From Niallia sp052318935 (GTDB lineage: Bacteria > Bacillota > Bacilli > Bacillales > Cytobacillaceae): 64,000 bases of DNA. Below the pieces are notes generated by a model that saw only the letters and a list, made by a program, of their open reading frames with translations, had not been told where the DNA came from and ran no database searches. The position numbers and the translations under genes were made by a program. The stretch lies in NCBI GenBank assembly GCA_052318935.1, contig JBQRKO010000003.1. The stretch is one strand, 5' to 3'. Shown one piece after another: positions 25,585 to 33,772 of the stretch. Position 1 is the stretch's first letter, and every line of letters starts with the position of its first letter.

Positions 25585-26535
25585 ATGAACAAAATTATTG
25601 AAGTAGAACAGCTGACTAGGACATATAAGCTGAAAAAAGGAAAAAAAACAGCATTAGATCAAGTTTCCTTTGATGTTTATGAAGGAGAGGTTTTTGGATT
25701 ATTAGGTCCAAATGGAGCAGGTAAAACGACGATGATAAAAATATTAACTACTATGCTATTACCTACATTAGGAAAAGCTACTGTACTAGGTTATGACGTG
25801 GTAAAGGAAAGTAAACTGATTCGAAATCAAATTAATTTTGTTTTCGGGGGAGAAAGGGGCGTTTATGGAAGGTTGACTGCAAAAGAATACATCTCTTATT
25901 TCTGTACACTCTATCAAATTCCACAAAAAAAGCAAAAGGAATTAATAGATTCTCTACTTACATTAGTCGGATTAAACGATGTAGCGGATCAACAAATTTT
26001 TACGTTTTCGAAAGGGATGATCCAAAGATTGCATTTTGCCCGAAGCTTAATTAATAATCCAAAGTTAATCTTCCTTGATGAACCAACAATTGGATTAGAT
26101 CCTGTCGGTGCCAAACTGCTGCGAAAAATTGTAAAAGAGCTTGCAGCAAAAGGAATCACGATCCTCTTAACGACTCATTATATGCAAGAAGCAGACGAGC
26201 TATGTGATCGAATTGCCTTTATTAAAGAAGGAAAAATTCATTTAGCAGGGAAACCAGAGCAAATCAAAGAAACATGCAACCATTTAAACCTTTACGATGC
26301 CACGATTCAAACGCAAAACGTCCAAGTTCTTCAACAAGATGATTATTTTCAATCTATAGAGGTGGAAGAAATCAATTCTTCTTATTATGTCATAAAATTC
26401 GAAATCGAAAATAGCAATCTCACGATCGATCAATTAAAGTCTTATTTAAGTAAGTATGGGGAAATACTGAATGTAAAGCGTAGAGAAATTTCACTAGAAG
26501 ACGCGTATATATATTATATGAAAGATGCAAGTTAA
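25585..26535 (+). CDS. ABC-2 type exporter, ATP-binding subunit
   Basis: A 316-residue DrrA/CcmA-type ATPase of a drug- or natural-product-type exporter. Walker A is GPNGAGKTT, the signature is the atypical FSKGMIQRLHFARSL (FSKGM instead of LSGGQ, common in this class), and Walker B is LIFLDEPTIGLD. A C-terminal domain of about 80 residues follows. ATG 25585 is chosen since AAAGGTG (25571-25577) is well placed; the frame is open upstream to 25486 but has no ribosome site. It overlaps the first permease gene by 11 nt. The exported compound is unknown; no biosynthetic gene is nearby. Confidence 0.9.
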   Translation: MNKIIEVEQLTRTYKLKKGKKTALDQVSFDVYEGEVFGLLGPNGAGKTTMIKILTTMLLPTLGKATVLGYDVVKESKLIRNQINFVFGGERGVYGRLTAKEYISYFCTLYQIPQKKQKELIDSLLTLVGLNDVADQQIFTFSKGMIQRLHFARSLINNPKLIFLDEPTIGLDPVGAKLLRKIVKELAAKGITILLTTHYMQEADELCDRIAFIKEGKIHLAGKPEQIKETCNHLNLYDATIQTQNVQVLQQDDYFQSIEVEEINSSYYVIKFEIENSNLTIDQLKSYLSKYGEILNVKRREISLEDAYIYYMKDAS

Positions 26536-27304
26536 AAAAATGTACTTTATGTCTTTGTTATGGAAAGAACTCAAGTTTTTTACCAATTTACATAATCGCA
26601 TGTACCAATTTATCCTTTTTTTCCAGCCGTTATTATTTTTATCGATCACTTTCTTTTTATTAGAAGTAAGAGAAACTGCAGCTTCAGACCATTTTGTGGT
26701 TGCATCTTCTTTAATTAGCATGTGGAGCTATGTTCTGTATTCCTCTGGTTCCGCTTTAATTGGGCAGAAATGGAGTGATACATTACAGCTTTTATTAGCT
26801 TCTCCAACATCCCTGTTTCGGATTCTGTTTACGAAAACAATCAGCAATTCATTTATCGCTTTCATCTCCATGATTATTAGCTTTATTTATGCAGCATTGA
26901 TTTTTCATTTTAACATTGGGATACAAAATTATACGCTGTTTTTTATCGCTGTTATTGTTTTGTTATTTTCGCTAAGTGTTGTAGGCATTTTGTTAGCCCT
27001 CGTATTTGTTGCTTTTAAAAATGTATTTGATTATCAAAACTTAATTGTTCTTCCAATGCTTTTAATTTGTGGAGTATATGTACCAGTCGACAGCATGCCT
27101 ACTATCCTACAATGGATTGCTTATGCGATGCCAATGACTTGGGGAATACATGCTGTATATGACTCAATAAACGTATCCAAAACGCTATTCCATTCAATAT
27201 ATATTTCATTAATAATAAGTTTCACTTACCTCGTTATTTCTTTTTTCGTGATAAAAAAAATAGAAAAAGTTCTTAGAAAGAATGGAAGAATAGGAGAAAT
27301 TTAA
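26525..27304 (+). CDS. ABC-2 type exporter, permease subunit 1
   Basis: A 259-residue membrane protein with about six helices, of the ABC-2 transporter family. Helices are preceded by an amphipathic N-terminus (LLWKELKFFTNLHNRMYQF). The start is taken as ATG 26525, overlapping the ATPase gene by 11 nt. ATG 26540 is an alternative, and neither has a strong ribosome site, so translational coupling is likely. The last stop codon shares one base with the next ATG (TAATG). Confidence 0.85.
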   Translation: MQVKKMYFMSLLWKELKFFTNLHNRMYQFILFFQPLLFLSITFFLLEVRETAASDHFVVASSLISMWSYVLYSSGSALIGQKWSDTLQLLLASPTSLFRILFTKTISNSFIAFISMIISFIYAALIFHFNIGIQNYTLFFIAVIVLLFSLSVVGILLALVFVAFKNVFDYQNLIVLPMLLICGVYVPVDSMPTILQWIAYAMPMTWGIHAVYDSINVSKTLFHSIYISLIISFTYLVISFFVIKKIEKVLRKNGRIGEI

Positions 27305-28089
27305 TGAATGCTATGAACAAGTTTTTATTTCCTTACTTATCGTATAAAGCATTGTATTCGTTTCAATCTATTAAATCATTTATTTTATTTCGGTTATTTG
27401 ATTCACTTATGCACTACCTCTTTTTTGCGGTAATTGTCAGTGCTATCGCTGGAACGGACTATATTAAATATGCCGTGCTTGGAAATATTGTGTACTATGC
27501 AGGAAGAACGATGATGTTCCAGCTGATGTCTATGTTTCAAATGGAGAGAAGGTTTGGCACGTTAGAATTAAATATCGTTTCTCCTCTATCCACCTTTAAA
27601 AATTTTTTTATTAAATCATTAGTTCCCTTATTAGATGGTTTCTTTGTCTTTATTTACGGCATTATGATCGGAATAATCCTTTTTCAGCTGCCCTTCCCTA
27701 TTGAACAAATATTTTCTCTTTTCCTATTAATAATAGTCACACTATTCTCAATGATTAGTTTTTCCTTAGTGATTGCATGTACAAGCTTACTATTTTCGAA
27801 TGTTAATTTATTTTCCAATATTTCAATGGCACTCTTGCAAGTATTTTGTGGTGTAAACTTTTCTGTACATCTTTTTCCAGATTGGATTCGAGCATGTACA
27901 AGCTTCTTACCATTAACCCATAGCATTGAAGCAATACGATCCATTTATGAACTGGAATCATTTTCTATCTATCCGCTAATAGGAAAAGAATTTATGATTG
28001 GAATTCTATATTTCTGTCTTGCCTTATTGGTTGTCAACGTAATGGAAAAACAAGCGAGAAAATATGGATCTTTGTTTCTTAATCTATAA
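27304..28089 (+). CDS. ABC-2 type exporter, permease subunit 2
   Basis: A 261-residue protein with about six helices, the second half of a heterodimeric ABC-2 exporter with the preceding gene. Typical features are the cytoplasmic loop MERRFGTLELNIVSPLS and the late SFLPLTHSIEAIRSIYE segment (LPLTH is a family hallmark). The ATG overlaps the upstream stop by one base, with GGAG 5' of it. It ends the operon before a clear terminator. Confidence 0.87.
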   Translation: MNAMNKFLFPYLSYKALYSFQSIKSFILFRLFDSLMHYLFFAVIVSAIAGTDYIKYAVLGNIVYYAGRTMMFQLMSMFQMERRFGTLELNIVSPLSTFKNFFIKSLVPLLDGFFVFIYGIMIGIILFQLPFPIEQIFSLFLLIIVTLFSMISFSLVIACTSLLFSNVNLFSNISMALLQVFCGVNFSVHLFPDWIRACTSFLPLTHSIEAIRSIYELESFSIYPLIGKEFMIGILYFCLALLVVNVMEKQARKYGSLFLNL

Positions 28090-28212
28090 AGAAAATGACT
28101 ATTTCTATGTTACTTTTAAGCACAAAAAAGGGAAGGTGTAGAATAAGTCTGTTTGTTGTACTACGAAAGAACAAGTTTCGGAAAGTAGTGGTTCACGATT
28201 AAAAAGCAGCTT

Positions 28213-28252
28213 AAAAAAGCTGATTGCCTTACGCTAAAGGAATCAGCTTTTT
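28213..28252 (+). terminator. Terminator of the ABC-2 exporter operon
   Basis: AAAAAAGCTGATT pairs with AATCAGCTTTTTT across a 14-nt loop; the T run follows on the plus strand and an A run precedes, so it can act in both directions. Confidence 0.85.
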
Positions 28253-28308
28253 TATGTAAAATAGATATTATTCATTTGAAGATACTGTTTCAAATCACTT
28301 AAAAGGTT

Positions 28309-29178
28309 TTAATTAGGTTCAACATGAACATGTACATCATATACATCATGTACTTGCTTTAATTCATTTTCAACTTTTGTCGAAATTTCATGAGCATCTC
28401 GAATATCCAAATTAGATTTGACAAGAAGAACAATATCCACTACAGCATTATTTCCGTAGCTCCTTGCACGTATATCTTTCACACCTTTCACTCCATAAAC
28501 AGTTAAGACGGTTTCTTTATAAGATTGTATTTTATTTTCATCGTATCCATCCGTTAAATGGTGAGATGCTTCACGAAAGATATCCCAAGCTGTTTTACAA
28601 ATTAAGAATCCTACCACTACAGCTGTAAGAGAATCCAGCCATGGCAGATTAAATTGGGCGCCAACGATCCCTACTACTGTACCGATACTTACCCATGCAT
28701 CTGAAATGTTGTCCTTTGCTGCTGCCATAACGGCTTGGCTATTTATTTTATTCGCAAGCCTCTTGTTATATCGGTAAACAAAGTACATAACTACCGCACA
28801 AAAGATACCAGTCCATGCTGAAATTAAATCAGGCGATTCATGTTTCCCTTCTAGAACAGAAGATATAGCTTCATATAACACTTGTAAACCTACCGCCATC
28901 ATAATGAAGGAAGCAATTAAGGAAGACACCGTTTCTGCCTTCCAGTGTCCATAAGGATGATCTTCATCTGCAGGCTTTCGCGATAATCGCAATCCAATCA
29001 AAACAGCGATGGATGCTACGATATCGGTAGCATTATTTAATCCGTCTGCCCTTAAGGCTTCGGAGTTCGCTGTATAACCAATAAATAATTTAAGGGCAGA
29101 TAAACATATATATGCAATAATGCTGATAATGGCGCCTCTTTCGCCTAATTTTAAATTATCATATTTTTGTTGTTCCAC
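28309..29178 (-). CDS. mneS: Cation diffusion facilitator, MneS/YeaB-like manganese efflux
   Basis: A 289-residue CDF transporter with six helices and a C-terminal cytoplasmic metal-sensing domain. It exports divalent metal ions in exchange for protons. The first intramembrane motif is NNATD (residues in ADGLNNATDI) and the second is DNISD, that is N-x3-D and D-x3-D instead of the zinc-type H-x3-D. Together with near-collinearity to B. subtilis YeaB/MneS (YDNLKLGERGA, DEDHPYGHWKAE) this points to manganese. I start at GTG 29178, ten bases after AAGGAG; the longer frame from ATG 29202 would place that site inside the gene. It is monocistronic. No MntR box was recognised. Confidence 0.85.
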   Translation of the reverse strand: MEQQKYDNLKLGERGAIISIIAYICLSALKLFIGYTANSEALRADGLNNATDIVASIAVLIGLRLSRKPADEDHPYGHWKAETVSSLIASFIMMAVGLQVLYEAISSVLEGKHESPDLISAWTGIFCAVVMYFVYRYNKRLANKINSQAVMAAAKDNISDAWVSIGTVVGIVGAQFNLPWLDSLTAVVVGFLICKTAWDIFREASHHLTDGYDENKIQSYKETVLTVYGVKGVKDIRARSYGNNAVVDIVLLVKSNLDIRDAHEISTKVENELKQVHDVYDVHVHVEPN

Positions 29179-29370
29179 ATCTAGCAGACTCCTTCCCCAC
29201 ATTGCAAATAATACTTGATTATCTTACCAAGCACATATCGTGTGGGTCTATAGCAACGTTTTTTCCTATTTCTTAATAAGTGACGACGGACAAAAAAAGT
29301 TGCACTAAGCTAAATAAATGTTTATTGGGCTTATCTGATAATTCTGTCATAAAGTAGAAATGAAAGTTTT

Positions 29371-29574
29371 GGCGGGCATGGATTTTTACCTTTTGGATGG
29401 GACATGGTCCTTCTTACAGCAGGATCACTATTATTTTATTACTGGGAAGTGAATAGCGCCATAGTAACAGAAGAATATTATAAAGAGGCTCAACATATGA
29501 ACACACTAGCTAAACTTGAAGACGATAAGGAACCTGAAATGCAAAAAGTAGAACATTTATTATTTATTTATTGA
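29371..29574 (+). pseudogene. C-terminal remnant of an APC-family amino acid permease
   Basis: A 67-codon open stretch ending in TGA reads GGHGFLPFGWDMVLLT, then GSLLFYYWEVNSAIVTE. This is the last helix and tail typical of APC amino acid/proton symporters. The corresponding upstream 1.2 kb of coding sequence is absent: 29203-29370 shows only stop-ridden AT-rich sequence. It is a dead gene end. The rest of the 29203-29733 gap holds the glnA promoter. Confidence 0.55.
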
Positions 29575-29661
29575 CCGCTCTTCCTAATATTTTTGTCAAA
29601 GGGCTGTCCGATAACTCCCTAAAAAGAAAAATATTAAAAAATACCAAAAACTAAAATTATA

Positions 29662-29712
29662 TTGAATAAAAATTAAAAATAGTTATAATAAACCTTGTTA
29701 GAAAACAGAACA
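29662..29712 (+). promoter_or_regulatory. glnA promoter with a near-consensus GlnR/TnrA-like site
   Basis: TTGAAT (29662-29667) and TATAAT (29684-29689) are spaced 16 bp apart. TGTTA-N7-GAACA (29696-29712) differs by one base from TGTNA-N7-TNACA and would lie at or just after the transcription start, a repressor position. Confidence 0.5.
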
Positions 29713-29733
29713 CCCATCGGGAGGTAACATAAC

Positions 29734-31068
29734 TTGACGCAAATTACATTAGAACAAATACAGAATACAATTAAAGAGAAAAGTGTAGAACTATTACATC
29801 TACAATTTGTTGATATTGAAGGAATCTTAAAAAATATCACTATTACTGCAGCACAATTAGAAGATGCTGTAGAAGGTAAAATCATGATTGATGGTTCATC
29901 TATTAAAGGTTTTTCACCTATCAATAAATCAGATTCTTACCTACAACCAGATTTAAATACATTTGTTGTAATGCCCTGGACTGAAACAGAAGGTTATGCA
30001 GAAGCACGTTTCCTTTGTTCTGTTGCAAATCCAGATGGAACATTATTTGAAGGAGATACTCGTAACGTTCTTAAGAAAACTGTTGCACGTGCTGCTGAAA
30101 AAGGTTATTCAATCTCAGTTGGTCCAGAACTAGAATTTTTCTTATTCGAAACAGATGGAAAAGGATATCCAACAGATGAACTAGGCGATTTAGGCGGATA
30201 CTTCGAGCCATCTCCGAAAGATTTAGGAGAAAAAGTTCGTGTTGAAATTTATAAAACATTAAAAGCAATGGGCTTTACAATTGAAGCACTACACCATGAA
30301 GTTGCGGAAGGTCAACATGAAATTAGCTTTAAATATGCAGATGCTTTAGGTGTTGCAGATTTAGCTACTACCTACAAATGGGTAGTAAAAACCATTGCAG
30401 CACAATATGGATTACATGCTACATTTATGCCAAAACCAGTTTTCGGAATCAATGGTTCAGGTATGCATGTAAATATGTCTTTCTTCAAAGACGGAGAAAA
30501 TCTATTCTATGATGCGTCTAATGATTTACAACTTTCAACGGCAGCATATTCATTTATTGCTGGAGTATTAGAAAACGTAAAGAGTTTTGTTGCGGTAACA
30601 AACCCACTTGTAAACTCATATAAACGTTTAGTTCCTGGTTATGAAGCTCCTGTTTACCTTGCTTGGTCTACATCAAACCGTTCAGCACTAATCCGTATCC
30701 CTGCAAGTCGTGGAATGGGTACACGTGTAGAACTTCGTTGTCCAGATCCATCTGCTAACCCATATTTAGCTTTTGCCGTAATCGCATCTGCTGGTTTAGA
30801 TGGGATAGAAAGAGAATTAAAAGCGCCAGCACCAATAAACGAAGATATTTTCCATATGACAGATGAACGTCGTGAAGAGCTTGGTATCGACAGCTTACCA
30901 GGTGGCTTGGATGCAGCTATAGCTGAATTAGAGACTGGTGAATTCGGCCGTAAAATACTTGGAAATCATGTATTTAATGAATATGTAGCGGCGAAAAAAG
31001 AAGAGTGGGACAACTACCGTACAACTATCCATGCTTGGGAAATTAAAAATTACAAATTTAAGTTCTAA
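29734..31068 (+). CDS. glnA: Glutamine synthetase, type I-alpha, lacking the Arg62 feedback residue
   Basis: A 444-residue dodecameric GSI enzyme that makes glutamine from glutamate, ammonia and ATP. Signatures are DGSSIKGF, GPELEFFLFE, NGSGMHVNMSF, KRLVPGYEAPVY and NRSALIRIPASRG. The start is TTG 29734 after GGGAGGT. It aligns without gaps to B. subtilis GlnA in the first 70 residues, where the feedback-inhibition Arg62 (FVRIEESD) is Pro62 (FSPINKSD), with Glu64 and Glu65 replaced by Asn and Lys. No glnR precedes it, unlike the usual glnR-glnA operon, so it is probably a second copy. I infer weak glutamine feedback and altered TnrA/GlnR interaction. Confidence 0.92.
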   Translation: MTQITLEQIQNTIKEKSVELLHLQFVDIEGILKNITITAAQLEDAVEGKIMIDGSSIKGFSPINKSDSYLQPDLNTFVVMPWTETEGYAEARFLCSVANPDGTLFEGDTRNVLKKTVARAAEKGYSISVGPELEFFLFETDGKGYPTDELGDLGGYFEPSPKDLGEKVRVEIYKTLKAMGFTIEALHHEVAEGQHEISFKYADALGVADLATTYKWVVKTIAAQYGLHATFMPKPVFGINGSGMHVNMSFFKDGENLFYDASNDLQLSTAAYSFIAGVLENVKSFVAVTNPLVNSYKRLVPGYEAPVYLAWSTSNRSALIRIPASRGMGTRVELRCPDPSANPYLAFAVIASAGLDGIERELKAPAPINEDIFHMTDERREELGIDSLPGGLDAAIAELETGEFGRKILGNHVFNEYVAAKKEEWDNYRTTIHAWEIKNYKFKF

Positions 31069-31159
31069 TTTGCAAATAATGAGAGAAAGCAACTTGAATA
31101 GAAAGGGATAATCCCTTTCTATCAGACTGTGACAAACCCCTTTTAAATATATGTATAAT

Positions 31160-31197
31160 AAACAGAGGTACATTATTTTTACGTTGTACCTCTGTTT
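31160..31197. terminator. Bidirectional terminator between glnA and tenA
   Basis: AAACAGAGGTAC (31160-31171) pairs exactly with GTACCTCTGTTT (31186-31197). A second hairpin (ATAGAAAGGGA/TCCCTTTCTAT, 31098-31122) precedes it without a T run. Confidence 0.8.
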
Positions 31198-31268
31198 CCT
31201 ATATTTTGTATTTTTATAGGGTTTTGATTACGCCTTCTGATTAAAGCGATATTTAAAGTTAAACGAAT

Positions 31269-31943
31269 TTACTCGTCAGTAGGCCACATCGAATGGTTAT
31301 AGGCCATATCCCAAAACATATACTCAAAGCGGGTCGTGTTTAAGAAAATTTCTTCTAGTTTCGCTAATTCCGACTCTGGTTTTCCAGCTGTTAAGTCATC
31401 GAATAAGTTGATGCACCACGTTGCAAGCTCGCCAAATTCAGCAGAGCTGTACATCGAAATCCATTCTCCGTAAAATTCATCATCAATTGCTCCTGGCTTT
31501 TGACTTAACTCTTTGCCAATTTCCCAATAGCTCCACATACACGGTAAAAGGGCTGCAACTAGCTCTGCTAGCGTACCATTTTGCGCAACGTGCAGCATGT
31601 AATGTGTATAGGCTAATGTCGTTGGCGACGGCTCGGCGTTTTCCAATTCTTGTTCACTAATCCCGAACTTTTTCGCATACTGACGGTGAAGGGACATTTC
31701 TTCATTTAACGTCGAATGAAGCAGCGCCGCAAATTTCCCCATCGTTTCCAAATCTGTTGCCTTTACTGCACCTAATGCGAATAACTTTGCGTAATCAATT
31801 AAATATAAATAATCTTGAATCATATAAAAACGAAATTTTTCTTTATCTAATGAGCCACCGCCCATTCCTTGCACGAATGGATGGGCATGGTTTTTGCGCC
31901 AAACTGGCTGAATGTTTTCATATAATCGTTCACTAAACTTCAT
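31269..31943 (-). CDS. tenA: Thiaminase II / aminopyrimidine aminohydrolase TenA
   Basis: A 224-residue TenA, which converts 4-amino-5-aminomethyl-2-methylpyrimidine to the hydroxymethyl form for thiamin salvage. It has the N-terminal HPFVQGMGGGSL, YMIQDYLYLIDYAK and the active-site Cys in LPCMWSYWEIG. ATG 31943 is chosen because AAGGAG is eight bases upstream; the frame also starts with GTG nine bases earlier, inside that site. It overlaps ylmB by 11 nt and is the second gene of a TPP-riboswitch-controlled operon. Its product acts directly on what YlmB makes. Confidence 0.95.
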   Translation of the reverse strand: MKFSERLYENIQPVWRKNHAHPFVQGMGGGSLDKEKFRFYMIQDYLYLIDYAKLFALGAVKATDLETMGKFAALLHSTLNEEMSLHRQYAKKFGISEQELENAEPSPTTLAYTHYMLHVAQNGTLAELVAALLPCMWSYWEIGKELSQKPGAIDDEFYGEWISMYSSAEFGELATWCINLFDDLTAGKPESELAKLEEIFLNTTRFEYMFWDMAYNHSMWPTDE

Positions 31944-33222
31944 TCGTCTCACTCCTTGTATGTAGCCAATTATAAATAAATTGGATCATCACTTTTGTAT
32001 ATTTAACGAGCTGTTCAATCGATAATTGTTCGTTGACTGTATGAGCATTTTGCAAATCCCCTGGTCCATAAATCGCAGCTGGAATGTTGGCATCCGCCAA
32101 CCAGCCGCCGTCTGTCACACTCGTTGATACATCCATTATTGCTTGTTTTTGTAAAATTTGTTCATGGGACTGTGCTAGCAGCTGCACGGCTGCATGATTT
32201 TCATCCACCTCTAATGAAGGAAAAATCTCACCGCGATCTACAATCATCGACGTGCCGCCCCATTCAAATGTTGGCGGATTTTCTTTTAACCACGGATCCG
32301 CTTTGGCAACGTGTAAAATATGTTCTTCAATTTCCTTTGCCACTTGTTCATACGATTCATTTGGATAATAATGAACGGTAATCCATAAACGGCACTCGTC
32401 TGCGATAAACGCAGCATGTCTTCCGCCTTCAATAACAGCTGGGTTAATTGTATTTGTGCCTGGCAAAAAGCCTGGGTAGCTTTTTGTAACAGCCCAATGA
32501 CGCTCTAAGTCTTGCAGCCCTTGAATAACCTTTGCCATTTTTTCAATCGCACTCGCTGCGAACAATCCCCCGCCAGCATGAATCATATTGCGGCGTCTTC
32601 CATCATGGTGCGTGTTTTTGCTTTTAATCGTAATCCAGCCAGTAATAACGCCGCCTTGACCTTTAATATGCAAGTCACTCGTATCCATCACTACTGCAAA
32701 ATCTGCTGAATAGCCGCGCATGCAGCATTGAAGTGTTCCCGCTTCTCCTACTTCTTCCCCAACAACCGATTGAAAAATTAAGTCCCCAGGAAAGTTTACA
32801 CCTGCTTCCGTAAAAAGCTGCATCGCAAACAGCGCCCCTGCTAAACCGCCCTTCATGTCAGCAACTCCGCGCCCGATAATGACATCATCTTTTACAATCG
32901 GGGTAAATGGATCACCCTGCCACTGTTCTCCTTCGTTTACTTCTGCCACATCAATATGGCCGTTAAGAATTAAACTCTTATAACTGGAAGAATTCGTTCC
33001 TTTTAAAACGCCAACAACGTTCGGGTCATTCGGATACACATCCCACATATCAATCGAAAAACCGAATTTCTCTAGTAAACTAGCAACATAGTCCTGTGCA
33101 TCCTTTGTATTTCTTGCAGGCGGCGCCGGTGTTTTATAAGACACAAGCGTTTTCAACAACTCGACTAATTCTTCTTTCCGTTCATCCACTTGCTGAACAA
33201 GCGACTGTATTATCTCTGCCAT
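31933..33222 (-). CDS. ylmB: N-formyl-aminopyrimidine deformylase YlmB
   Basis: A 429-residue M20-family metalloenzyme matching YlmB, which deformylates N-formyl-4-amino-5-aminomethyl-2-methylpyrimidine in the thiamin salvage pathway of Bacilli. Metal and catalytic motifs are LILNGHIDVAE, GRGVADMKGG and VVGEEVGEAG. The ATG follows AAGGAGAGG. TPP control upstream and TenA downstream make the assignment firm; on sequence alone it could be called acetylornithine deacetylase. The ylmB-tenA stretch looks richer in G and C than its neighbours by eye. A repeat element lies about 20 bp before its start codon, inside the leader. Confidence 0.92.
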   Translation of the reverse strand: MAEIIQSLVQQVDERKEELVELLKTLVSYKTPAPPARNTKDAQDYVASLLEKFGFSIDMWDVYPNDPNVVGVLKGTNSSSYKSLILNGHIDVAEVNEGEQWQGDPFTPIVKDDVIIGRGVADMKGGLAGALFAMQLFTEAGVNFPGDLIFQSVVGEEVGEAGTLQCCMRGYSADFAVVMDTSDLHIKGQGGVITGWITIKSKNTHHDGRRRNMIHAGGGLFAASAIEKMAKVIQGLQDLERHWAVTKSYPGFLPGTNTINPAVIEGGRHAAFIADECRLWITVHYYPNESYEQVAKEIEEHILHVAKADPWLKENPPTFEWGGTSMIVDRGEIFPSLEVDENHAAVQLLAQSHEQILQKQAIMDVSTSVTDGGWLADANIPAAIYGPGDLQNAHTVNEQLSIEQLVKYTKVMIQFIYNWLHTRSETNEV

Positions 33223-33240
33223 CGAATCCTCTCCTTATAA

Positions 33241-33359
33241 GAAAAGCGCAGGCGCCTTGCTCAGCCCCGAAGAAAAATGTTCATTTGACTCGAAAAGTGC
33301 TTTTTACTTTTAGAGGCAAAGGGTTATTTTTCATAGGGGCTAGGCGCCGGAGCTAGACA
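33241..33359. repeat. Intergenic repeat of the AGCGC-GGCGCC/GGGGCTAGGCGCC family, inside the ylmB leader
   Basis: Ends are GAAAAGCGCAGGCGCC and TAGGCGCCGGAGCTAGACA. The arms GGCGCCTTGCTCAGCCCC and GGGGCTAGGCGCC are imperfect inverted repeats. This form is a widespread Bacillaceae intergenic repeat, unrelated to the 990-1197 family. It lies between the riboswitch terminator and the ylmB ribosome site, so every full-length ylmB-tenA transcript carries it. Confidence 0.75.
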
Positions 33360-33397
33360 TTCATCTAACTTCAGATAAAAATTCTAATATTTTTACG

Positions 33398-33582
33398 TAA
33401 AAAAAACACTTCTTTTTTCGAAAAGAAGTGTTTGGAATAAACAAATAATTACGAATCATCAGCGTATGCACGCTGATAATCATCCATTACAAAACCTCTT
33501 TCCTACGCTAGTATTACCTAGTTCAGGTTATAAGGGTTGAGACAACAGTCTCTCTCAGCTTAAAAGCACCCCTAGTGGCATC
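33398..33582 (-). promoter_or_regulatory. TPP riboswitch with intrinsic terminator
   Basis: On the minus strand the aptamer (33582 to about 33494) shows ACTAGGGGTGC, GCTGAGA, ACCTGAACTAG and TACTAGCGTAGG, the conserved THI-box parts. It is followed by a perfect hairpin ATCAGCGT/ACGCTGAT (33458-33477), then a terminator, AAACACTTCTTTT/AAAAGAAGTGTTT (33405-33433) with a run of eight T. Binding of thiamin pyrophosphate should stop transcription before ylmB-tenA. Confidence 0.93.
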
Positions 33583-33626
33583 TATCTATTTAATTATGAA
33601 TTTACTGATTATCTTTATCAGAGGAA

Positions 33627-33699
33627 GTTCAAAAAGGCACCAAATGATAAGCTGCGAATCTCTTCGTTGGCTTGCTTCTAATTTGTTACCTTTTTGAAC
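33627..33699. repeat. 73-bp imperfect long hairpin
   Basis: GTTCAAAAAGGCACCAAAT at 33627 and ATTTGTTACCTTTTTGAAC ending at 33699 pair with few mismatches. An inner stem AAGCTGCGAA/TTCGTTGGCTT closes on TCTC. There is no adjacent T run of terminator type. It may be a transcript end for the aminotransferase gene, a palindromic repeat unit or a small structured RNA. Confidence 0.5.
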
Positions 33700-33772
33700 A
33701 CATATTATTATTTTTATCACACTAAAGCAGTTTGTTCAATAAATATATATGAAGTCTATGAAGCTTTCGGCT

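Noticed and set aside
33096..33356. 86-codon ORF on the plus strand
   Set aside because: Antisense to the ylmB start and running into the repeat; no ribosome site and no recognisable protein.
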